Source: Siphonodentalium dalli (taxonomy: Eukaryota > Mollusca > Scaphopoda > Gadilida > Siphonodentaliidae). From it: DNA of 64,000 nucleotides. Below, piece after piece: positions 45,301-57,300 of the stretch (positions within the stretch are counted from its first letter, which is position 1; every line of letters begins with the position of its first letter). The stretch spans positions 158,957,043-159,021,042 of the forward strand of contig CP136069.1 of NCBI GenBank assembly GCA_032622095.1. Reading direction: 5' to 3'. The notes beneath the pieces are model-generated. The model was not told the origin of the DNA, searched no databases, and was given only the letters and a program-made list of their open reading frames with translations. The position numbers and the translations under genes are program-made.

Positions 45301-48300
45301 CACAGGGCATAACTGTAACCATCACAATGTGGTCAATGGGCCGGTTCCAATGATATCCATATTTGTATGGTTTTATTGAGACAGACCGAAGATATTTTAG
45401 GCTGTTGAAGCTTTATTTGGCCGTTTTTGGCCGGTTTGTTGGGTAAAGGGTTAATAGACATTGTTTCTGTACTACATGTATGTAGTATATTATGTATTTG
45501 TGTCTTACTTGAATTTTATAAAATAGCCTATTATATGAATTAGAGTGATAATGGTAAGTCTCATTTCAAGCAGGATAATCATTGTCTAATAAGTCCATTG
45601 AACCAAAAGATATCTGACAATATCTTATAAGCATTTCCAATCCATACATATAAAATAAGAGATCGACTGTCGTCCGTTGCATACCCTCTTAGCGCGTACC
45701 GCCTGATGTGGGCATATCTATAACTTTTGATTGCTATACTCAGACAGATGGACCCAAAAAATCAGTATTTCCATGTAAACAAAGATGAATAACTATAAAA
45801 CAAAAAACCAAAACAAAACAGTTGAATGTGCCATTAAATGTCCTCATAGTTGTGAACATCCATACAAAATTTCATTGAGATCCGAGCATTACTGTTCAAG
45901 TTATGACATCAGAACAGACGTCGGATGGACCAAACAGCCAACATTTCCAGATAAACAAAGATGAATAACTCTAGATTGGAAAGGCAGAACAGAACAATGG
46001 AACCCTCTATTGAATATCCTCATAGTAGTGAACATCCATACCAAATTTCATTGCGATCCCAGCACAACTGTTGAAGTTACGACATGAACAGACACCAGAC
46101 GGACCAAAAAGCCAATATTTCCTGATAAACAAAGATGTATAAGTCTAGAATGGAAAATTCGAACAAAACGATGGAACCCTCTTTTTAATGTCCTCATAGT
46201 AGTGAACATCCATACCAAGTTTCATTGAGATCCCAGGACAACTGTTGAAGTTACGACATGAACAGACCCCAGACAGACCAAAAAGCCAACATTTCCAGAT
46301 AAACAAAGATGAAACACTCTAGAATGGAAAATCCGAACAAAACGATGGAACCCTCTATTTAATGTCCTCATAGTAGTGAACATCCATACCTAATTTCATT
46401 GAGATCCGAGTACTACTGTTCAAGTTATGACATGAACAGACATCGGACGGACGTATTGACGGATGGACAGGTGTAAAACAGTATACCCCCCCTTTTTTTT
46501 TAAAGGGGTATAACAAATTTCCAAAGTTATGCTTGAGAAACTTGATCAAATTGACCTCTCAGTAAAATTCAAAATACTGACTCTGCCCTAGATTAGCTCT
46601 AAATGCAATGGATTTAAAAAAAAATTCCAGGGTGAGAAACCCCACCATCAGCAGGGGAGGGGGTCACCCCTCCCAAACCTTCCTCCGCTCAGGCCTTCAG
46701 GTTATGCCTTTGGCATATCATTGCCCAAAAACAGTTGTCCTAAAAAAATACCTAGATCCTTCACTGAATGCGGACGAGAAGGTGGTGTTCTGAAGCCATC
46801 ATTAAGAGATCGGTACAAGGCGGTCACTCCAATATGTGAAAAGTGCAGTGGTGCTAGACTGACTCCAGTTGTCGCCAGACCATATGGGAAATATTAGGAT
46901 TATCAAAGACTATATTAGTATATAGACTAGTAAATATTAAAGCATATGTAAGATTGAATTGGAGTTTATAGTTCCTTTGTCATCTGGGTTAACATGATTG
47001 GGGCTTAGAAGTGCATAGTTTGGGTTATTGACAAGTATTATACAGTTATTTTTAAAGATACTGGAAGAAAAAAAGTTAACCAAAAAAAAAAAGTTAAGCC
47101 TACCTACCTACCCTAATTTTGTTCAGCTCGTTAGCGGAAACAAACGTATTTTTTTGTTAGGCCTTATATGGATCAGAAATTTGAATAAGGAGTGTTTTGT
47201 TACACGGTATCAGTAAAATAAAATTATAATAAACAAAAACCTGCCTCCCTCATCTGAAAAATTTGAAATAAAATAATAATAACATATACCTGCCTCCCTC
47301 ATCACTTTTGGAAAATAAAATTCCCTGAGAAACAAACACCTTTTTTTATATGGCCTTATATAAAACGTAATTGAACTGACATCTGGATCATTGACTCATC
47401 TGAAGCCTGGGAATCATCCCCTTACAGCATGGAGTTAATCAGTAGGCAGAGCGAGACCCTAATATCAATCATTTATTCCCTTCGAACTCTATTATATTTA
47501 TGTTATGAAATTGGCGATGTTTGATTTCCAATTTCCACTATTTAATGGCCTGTTCTTGTTTTAGAGATAGATGTGAAGACTAGTCACAAGAAGCGGCACA
47601 ATTCACAAATACCTATCAAGGAAGAAGGCATCTATCTGGATGAACTCAACTTTGAGGATCCGGAGATTGCCAGTTTATATTTATCGTCTAAAGCGTATGT
47701 ACCATGAGATAGTTCTTATTACATCAGGCCTGCATTTTTTGTTCGCCTTGTTGATGCTTAGGCAACACCCGTAGTTTGTTTCTCTGGAATATTCCGATAA
47801 CTCATACTATGTCCCGTAGGTTACCTAAAAGCTAACACAAACTGCTTCAGTCACTGGAATTTCCATCACAAACTTGGATATATTAGTGATTTGAATCCAG
47901 CTGCACACCATGCATCCCACATTTATTGGTGAAATCTACACAAAACAAGCTCTTTACTGTAATTTTTTAACTTTCCTTCTTTATCATTCTATTTATTGCT
48001 CAGCAAAAAATTACTCCTCCCCAAGTTGAGCTATAGTGTCATGGACACTTTCCTTTATTTTTTAAATTTACCCACTGCGAGTGCCGTGGGTCCTTTTAAC
48101 CATCTCATGACGGGAGCTGCACTGGCACAACATTAAAGACCCTATGCCAGTGGATTCTCTTATATATGCGAGTTGACCATAGGTCACCTCGCATATATAA
48201 GAGAATACATTGGCCTAACAATTTTTTTTCATTTTGTCTTACATTCTTAACAATTTTTATCATTTTTTGTTACATTCATTTTAATAAATTTTTCTCACAT

Positions 48301-51300
48301 TCTATAGCAATTTTTAATTTTTTATAAATTTTGTGTATATTCTTTAACAATTTCCATCATTTTTTTTTATCGTTCTTTGTCATTTTTTATAGTTATTTTT
48401 TACATTCTTTAAAAAAAATTATCATTCTTTTCTTACATTTTTTAACAATTATAAAAAATAATATATAATTAGTTAGGCCAATGCATTCTTTTATATATGC
48501 GTGGCGACCTATGGTCAACTCGCATATATAAGAAAATGCATTGGCACAGGGTTTTCGCAAAATTTCAGGAAGCTCCCATCATGAAATGGTTAAAGGAATG
48601 GTTATGTCTACATGAATAAGAGTAATAATGTCAATCTTATGTTTTTCAGATCTACCTCACATTTTCAATCAATCAAAGATGAGGATGCTGAGTCTGGTCG
48701 CGGTGCCTCTTTACCGCACTCGCCCATCTCAGTTGAAGGATCGGTGGGCAGTCCAGTCGTCAGTTTCCTCGAGTCAGAAGTGCGTCACCTTGGAGAGGTC
48801 TCATTATCTCTCTGTGGTGGTTTGTCGGAACCCGACGGAATAACCTTGGAAAAGTTCATGCAGAAAGTCATGACATATGACGATCTCTGCGAGAATCCAG
48901 GAATCGTTGCAAACCCTGACCTGGTTGTCAGGATTATGGACAAGTACGTTTATTGCATTCTCACATATATGAGAGAATGCATTGGTTTAACAATATTTAC
49001 CTTGACCATGTAAGCCAGTGCATTCTATGGGAGACTCGCATATAAAAGAGAATGCACTGGCACAGGGTCTTTAATGCTGCACCAGCGCAGCTCCCATCTT
49101 GAAAGGGTTAACTTTCTTGTGTTAAATTCTTGGCAAGGTGCTGTAAAAAGCCTCATAATTGTATTAAGAATACAAAACATAGCTCTGTCAAAATGTTAGT
49201 ATTAAAACTATTTTCTGGTTTTACTAGAAAATAATTATGCACCTTGCTATTTAAATTATTAAATTATGATACTTAACCCTTTACCCAACAAACCGGCCAA
49301 AAACGCCCAAATAAGGCTTCAACAGCCTAAAATATCTTTGGTCTGTCTCAATAGAACCATACAAATATGGATATCATTGGAACCGGCTCCTTGACCACAT
49401 TGTGATAGTTACAGTTATGCCCTGTGCCAAAGCATTCTCTTATATATTCGAGTCGACCATAGGTTGCCTCGCATATATAAGAGAATGCATTGGCCTAAAA
49501 ATAATATTTTTTTAACACTTTTTACCATTTTTTCTTACATTCTTTAACAATTTTATAATTTTTAATGTGTTAAGCCAATGCATTCTCTTATATATGCGAG
49601 GCGACCTATGGTCGACTCGCATATATAAGAGAATGCATTGGCACAGGGCCGTTCTGTTGGGTAAAGGGTTAAATATCGCGCGCATCTGTAGTTAATATCG
49701 CGCACATCTGTAGTTGATAAATTTAAATACAAGTGATTGTTCTCTTTTCTTGCTAAGGTTCATCGTCAAAAAGAAGTCAGTTAATCTATTATTTGAAGTA
49801 ATAATACCTTTGAGTTAGAGTCAGTATCTTGTTTAGAATGTTGTTATATCGCATTCTTGTTGTGACAGTTTTGACTTTATGTTTTGTACAGGTATTATAA
49901 CTGGAATACTGCTGCTCCGATGGTACTGTCTCGTGTTGCCTTCAACAAAGAAATATCAGAGGTAAATTGAAACATATCCCTTTCATAACTGGATAACTGG
50001 AGCTGCACTGTTGCAGCATTAAAGACCATGTGCCAGTGCATCCTCTTATATATGAGTCTCCCATAGGAAGCCTTGCATATATAAGAGAATGCACTCGCTT
50101 ACTGGATCAAGATAAATATTGTTAGGCCAATGCATTCTCTTATATATGCAAGGTGCGCTATGGGCGATTTCCATATATAAGAGAATTCATTGGCACAGGG
50201 TTTTCGCAAAAATTAAGGAAGCACCAGTCATGGAACGGTTAACCCTTTACCCAACAAACCGGCCAAAACCGGCCAAATAAAGCTTCAACAGCCTAAAATA
50301 TCTTCGGTCTGTCTCAATAGAACCATACAAATATGGATATCATTGGAACCGGCTACTTGACCACATTGTGATAGTTACAGTTATGCCCTGTGCCAATGCA
50401 TTCTGTTATATATGCGAGTCGACCATAGGTCGCCTCGCATATATAAGAGAATGCATTGGCCTAAAAATTTTTTTTAATTTTTAATGTGTTAAGCCAATGC
50501 ATTCTCTTATATATGCGAGGCGACCTATGGTCGACTCGCATATATAAGAGAATGCATTGGCACAGGGCCCTTCTGTTGGGTAAAGGGTTAACTAACGTTA
50601 GTGGGCTTCAGGTGCAAACATATTTTCTTTTAAAATTTGGAATCGACAGGTTTGATAACATTAAATATGTAGGTCATGTACCAATTTTCCAAGTATATGT
50701 ATCATTTTGGAAGATTCATAAAATTGTGTTCAAAAATGTTGTTTCACATTTAATTGGAATTGTTTTCAAAGTCGAGTGAAATTCCTCACTTCCTCCTTTG
50801 CAAATGAAAATACAGCAGCAGCTGGTGCTGCTTGCATCTTGTCTTTGAAAAATATATAATCCTTTACCCAACAAAACGGCCAAAAACGGCCAAATAAAGC
50901 TGCAACAGCCTAAATTATCTTGGGTCTGTCTCAATAGAACCATACAAATATGGATATCATTGGAACCGGCTCATTGACCACATTGTGATGGTTACAGTTA
51001 TACCCTGTGCCAATGCATTCTCTTATATATGCGAGTAGACCATAGGTCGCCTCACATATATAAGAGAATGCATTGGCCTTTAACAATTTTATAATTTTTA
51101 ATGTGTTAAGCCAATGCATTCTCTTATATATGCGAGGCGACCTATGGTCGACTCGCATATATAAGAGAATGCATTGGCACAGGGCCCTTCTGTTGGGTAA
51201 AGGGTTAAATAGTCCTTCCAATTGATTATTGAAAATCAATGGGAATCCTATATTGCCTGGATTGAATTATCGTCTGTATCACGCCTGAATTTAGTGTGTC

Positions 51301-54300
51301 TGACATTTGCAGAATTAGGTCCCCAGAGGGTGAATTTAGTGATGCTATCACCAAATTCCCCCTCTGCGGACCTCATTCTAGGATAAAATTTAAGTTCCTC
51401 AGTTAAAGTTGGTGAGCAGAATGAGGTTCCCAGAGAGTGAATTTGGTGATCCTAGACTATCTGGGGACCTCATTCTGCATATGACAGACACATTATATCC
51501 AGACTTGGTCTATGTTTAACCCTTTACCCAACAGAAGGGCCCTGTGCCAATGCATTCTCTTATATATGCGAGTCGACCATAGGTCGCCTCGCATATATAA
51601 GAGAATGCATTGGCTTAACACATTACAAATTATAAAATTGTTAAAGATTGTAAGAAAAAATGGTAAAAAGTGTTAAAAAAAAGATTTTTTTAGGCCAATG
51701 CATTCTCTTATATATGCGAGACGACCTATGGTCGACTCGCATATATAAGAGAATGCATTGGCACAGGGTATAACTGTAACTATCACAATGTGGTCAAGGA
51801 GCCGGTTCCAATGATATCCATATTTGTATGGTTCTATTGAGACAGACCGAAGATATTTTAGGCTGTTGAAGCTTTATTTGGCCGGTTTGTTCGGTAAAGG
51901 GTTAAGGAAACTGTTCTATTTATTATTTTTCTCAGAATGTGGAACAAGCTCTGATTAAAGAGCATATGCCGAAGAAATTCCAGGAGAAGAAGAAATCCTC
52001 CTCCAGCTTTTGGTTCTTTGGGCGGCGAAAGTCTCCAGAGACGACTGAGAGTGGAATGCCGAGTGCGATATCCACGCCCAATGCTTCGATGCCGTCGAGC
52101 AACCTCCCAGATATTGCAGTTACTGCTCTCTCTGACACGGAAGCTTCACCCAATGCAGTAAGTAGTGGAACTCCATTTGCATTGTGGGCCCCCTCGAGGC
52201 TCAGTTAGTTACTATACAGGGATTTTTTTAGGTGTCCTCAGGGTCCGGTATTCGGCCCCATTCCCAATGGGAAAAAGGCACCTTTATTCCCAATTTTCAA
52301 CCACCAAATTCCCAATTGCAGGCAGGTATATAATACCATCGGGTTTATTGAATAATTATCAAAGTTTGACATTATTATAGTAAATACGTCACTCGCTTGA
52401 GAGGAATTCCCAAAAATGAAAATAGCAGGTCGAGCCAGGTGTTTACCTCCCCGCATTCATTTGAAAGTGGCCGCATCCGACTAGTAAGCCGAGTATCCAT
52501 TACTTTCGCGCACGTGATTGTTAGGATTATCTCATTACCAGGGGGACGCACCATGTTCTTCCAGAATACACATTTCCCCTCCCCGCATGCCTTTAAAAGT
52601 GGACCCATCGGTTTCCGATTAAGCCGTGTATCCATGACGTTTGCGCAAGATTTCATCAGGATTATCTCATTATTAGGGGGGACGCACCACATGCTTACCG
52701 GAATACACATTTTTTACTGTGGCAGTGTGGGGCTCCATTTAGGCACCAGATATTTTCGTTTGAATGATCTCAATCAAACACTCAATACTGCCATAATCCA
52801 ACGTGGTCAAACGGACAGTCTTGGACAAATTGCGAATGAAGATGCATAACTCTAAAATCAAGTGGTAATACAGCCAAATTATGTGATACTTTAGTGATAA
52901 TATGGCCATATTTTGTTGATCAAAATGTTGATAAATAACAAGTTCTGGGAAATTTGATACCATAGTTGACAAGTGGTTAGCATTATTTTGTTGCAATTAA
53001 TCGATTCTGATAACTAAAGCTTATTTTGAAGAAATGTTGTTGTTGTTGTTGTATCTTGATGATATGGGGACCCTCTGATCGGATTGAGTACCTTTAACTA
53101 TGAGAGACTAATATATCACTATAATAGTGTAAATTTAGGTTGTGCCGGGCCTGATATTTCTAATTGTATGTATAAATTTGAATTCTTTTAGATAACAGAT
53201 TCACAGATACCTGCAATGAGTACCTCTTCCACTCCTTCCGGTACACCTCAAAAACATCGCAACAGGAACGACAGGTGAGCAAGTGCTGATATTGCTAGCC
53301 GAATATCAAGGAACGTCAAAACAGAAATTATTGGTATTTCACCAAATATAAATTTATACCAGATTGCTCATTCTACAAATGACAGACACACTATTGGCAG
53401 ACTTGTTTGGCCAATCTCTAGACTGATTGTTAGTTACGTCACAAAACGATCTTTTAGCTTATCTTTTCTGTGTCAATGGTGTACTACATTTTCAAGAAAT
53501 TTAAATATGTTTGAGTTTGCAACGAAAGGCATTTTTTGACACCATTGACCATTCTATATAATTTTTATTAATTTTTTTGAAATGAAAAGAATGTACATAT
53601 GTTGAAACTGAATGAAATTTTCAAGTCAGGGAACATATTTGTCTGTTTTGCCTTCTGAGCTTCCTGCATAGCTGTTTTCTAAATCCTTGTCTTTTTTTAC
53701 AGTGATCAGAAATCTGATACTTTGTCTTCTGGCCACAGCCTTCGTGTCGACCATGTTGGAGACAAGTTTATCAAAACACTCCGCCTGTCCTCTGAGCAAA
53801 TTGTAAGTACTAGTTATGATTTTAGTTTTTTATTGGTATAAAATAATATATCCTATTCATATACAAACCACACAATACTATTATTCAATTGAGTTTCATA
53901 ATATTTCTGACAAATAAGATGTTCTTGATCACCACATACAGTAATTCCCTAAATAATCGACTCCTTAACCACAGCAGAATTATGGGTATCTTTTCAGAAT
54001 TTAGTCGGAAATATGGCTTGATGCCATTCATCGGAAAGCTCTCAGTGAGAGCTTTCCGATGAATGGCAACAAGCCATATTTCCGACTAAATCCTGAAAAG
54101 TTACCCATTTTTATGCTGTGGTTAAGGAGTCGATTATAAGAGGGCAACAACTGGATGATTTCTCTGTCACAGAGAGCTGTCCGCAGGTGGAATAGGCAAA
54201 TTAGTATTATAGATTTGCTGTTGAAATTCGGGTTGAAATATGACTGCCGTTTGACTTCATATCTGACGAGAGAATTACACGAATATTTCAAAATTCACTT

Positions 54301-57300
54301 CATTCTGACAATAAATCACTTCATTTTTATGACTGATTTTTAATATTGATTTCAGTCTAAGCTTCGCCTGAGGGAAGGAGAGAATGTTATCGAGTATTCT
54401 GTGACAACACAGTACCAGGGCACTACTCGATGTACATCACATGTGTATCTGTGGAATTTTGATGACAAAATTGTCATTTCAGACATTGACGGTACAATCA
54501 CAAAGTGAGTTTTTGGTATAAAAATATTCATTTCCAATCCTGGTAGCATACATATAGGTAAATAACATCAATTCAAACATAAGTAAATATATAAATAGTG
54601 CATGTATACATAAACGAATGATTGGAAAGGGGATTAAACAACAATCCCTGGGGCTTATTTTAAGTTTGTTCCCGTAGTGAGTGAGTCTTACTATTTGTGT
54701 CACTTTTCTTTATAAATATACGGTGGTAACTAACTACATTCTCACTTCTCACGGAACATTGGATGCCAATCATATCGAGGCAAGACATTCACAATTGATC
54801 TGAATAAATATTTACATCAATGCAATCAGTCTAGGTAACGTCTAGGTAAAGAGCAGTCTATGTAAACATACACTCAGATTCATACTGATACTGAGTCTAT
54901 TGCATTCCCACCAACTTTTCATTTCTGAACGGTTGTGGGCTTCCCCCAAATTACGTCACACCGCACTAAATATAAATCTGAAATTAGTTGTGATTGACAG
55001 GCGTAAACATTGTCACGTGCCAGTGCCGTCATGGCCGCTTCAACCCTGTGAAGCCGATTCTAAGAATCGGAATTAATAGTTGCAGGGTTTGTGACTTTTC
55101 GTTCGGCGGTTGTTTACTGACAATAAAGGGAAACAGCTAGCTTCCGGGATCCAAAATAATATGTACAATAACTAAGACAGATCTTCTTGAAATTATAAAA
55201 AATGTCAATTTATGCGGATCTCTTGGACTCAGAACGAATTATTTTTTAGATTGGCCCAGGCGATTTGTCGCACATGTTGTCAAAAAATAACACAAATCAA
55301 CGGCCACGAATCAAAAATACATGAATGTCGGGACTATCTGCTAAAACAACTACAGAACTAAAAAAAAGTTAAATGACATAACAAAACGATATATCAGTTC
55401 CCCAGTACCGACAGTAGTACCACCGCAGCCAAAACGAGCGAAGAGCAACACAATTCTACCACCAATTAACCCCACCGAAACCCTCCCGACCTTACACAGC
55501 CGTATTATTAGCTCCAAAGATTGGCCAGTTGTACCCTAATTACAGTTGCCTGCAATCCAAATTACGGTGATTCTTGATTTTAAACTTTCGACCGCTCGTC
55601 AACAATCGACTTTATTTGTCGATTTGTGAATTCCTCTTCCGGTATACATGACGTCATGGATACTATTTTAACAACATTTAGCCACACCTTCGGAATTTCC
55701 ACACCGAGAGCACGTGACATGTTACTAGTTTTTTTATTGGGGCACACATTTCTTGGAGCTAAGTTTTGATTGGCGGTAATTACAAGGAATCCCGGGTTTG
55801 GGAAATGAAAACTGAACGAAAGGTCGTCAGACCCACTATTTTTTATATGTGGGTATGTAGTTTACTCCAGACTGGGTAAAGAGATAATAAATATATTAAA
55901 ACAATATGTACAGAAGGCTTTTGAACTTTCGGGTGCTGGTAATACATGGCTAACATCATTCCATAGATCAATCTATAATGTTGTAACATGTATATCAAGA
56001 TTATAAATCTTTAGAAGTATATATGGTTTGGATGAAGCTTCCTCTGGAATTGTTTTTGCAGATTTCACATAATTTGTCTACAGTTACGGCAAAATTCTAC
56101 ATACCTTTAACTCTTTAAGTGCCAAGTCCGTTTTTTGTAACGGACTTGGCACTGAAAGGGTTAAAGTTTGGAGATGATGAGCATAGCCTTGAAGCAGTAG
56201 TTTGAACAAATGAATTTCTATATCATATTATTTTTATAATGTCTTAGACTTCATTGTTTTTTAACAGATTTCCCTTATCTCTGACTTGCACAAGTCTCAG
56301 TAGACTCAGTAGAAGAAAGGTAGCTATGGAAGTAAACATGTAAATGTCTTTTTGCATTTGTATTTATGTTTACATCATGCAAGTCTGAATTTAGTGTGTC
56401 TGACATTTGCAGAAATAGGTCCCTAGAGGGTGAATTTAGTGATGATATCCGGCAGAGCGGGCTAGCATCACCAAATTCACCCCCTGGTGACCTCATTCTG
56501 CTTAGGCTTCATCTTCTGGGAAGTATCTATAGTCTAAAATTAACATTGTTTTTAGTTACTTTTTTCCTTCTGGAAAGTATATATCATACTGTTTAGTTTC
56601 TATATCCCCTAATTTGCAGAAGATGAATTGCATAATCGAGGTGACTAATGGGTGAACATCACCAACTTCAACTGGGGAACTTCAATTTGATCCTAGGTCT
56701 CCCATAGCAGTTGAGGCCTAAGCAGAATGAGGTTCCCAGAGGGTGAATATGGTGACATTACCCCATTGTGCGGGATAGCGTTACTAAGTTCACCCTCTGG
56801 GGGCCTCATTCTGCAAATGACAGACACTATTTCAAGACTTGATCATGACTGGTTTAAAAACTATTCACATCTACTCCACAGATCTGATGTTTTGGGCCAG
56901 ATTTTACCAATTTTGGGTCGAGATTGGTCACAATCAGGTGTTGCAAAACTTTACACGAATATCCAGAGGAATACTTATAAGTTCCTGTACTTATCAGCTA
57001 GGGCCATTGGGCAGTCGAAGGTCACCAAGGATCTGCTCAATAATGTGCGTCAGGACGATCTGGCATTACCCAAAGGGCCGCTGCTGCTGTCGCCCACATC
57101 CCTTATTAGTGCATTCCATAGGTATGTTATCCCTTTATTACTCGATGGATTCTCCCCTTCAGGTCTAAAAGTATACATTGGTATGGTCCATCATTCATTT
57201 GTTTGGTTGTTCAGATTTTTATGTGCAGACTGAGAAACACTCTGGTGGTGCTCAGCTGATAAGTTCAAAAACAGCCTAAGACTGTTATGGAACTTTTTAG

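Larger units (their letters stand above)
44598..47165. mobile_element. Element V, 2.6 kb, long terminal inverted repeats
   Basis: The left end TTAGGCCTAAAAAAAAAGGA..ACGTTTGTTTCCGCTAAC and right end GTTAGCGGAAACAAACGT..TTAGGCCTT are inverted over about 35 nt. Near the right end lies AAGCCTACCTACCTACC. Between are poly-A/T runs, a complete family A copy (45055-45454) and a 175-bp tandem array. No transposase was recognised and no target duplication was established. Confidence 0.55.

Noticed and set aside
52397-52849. 150-codon open frame in lipin intron 8
   Set aside because: It spans two 140-bp direct repeat units and shows no recognised domain; lipin exons 8 and 9 join correctly without it.
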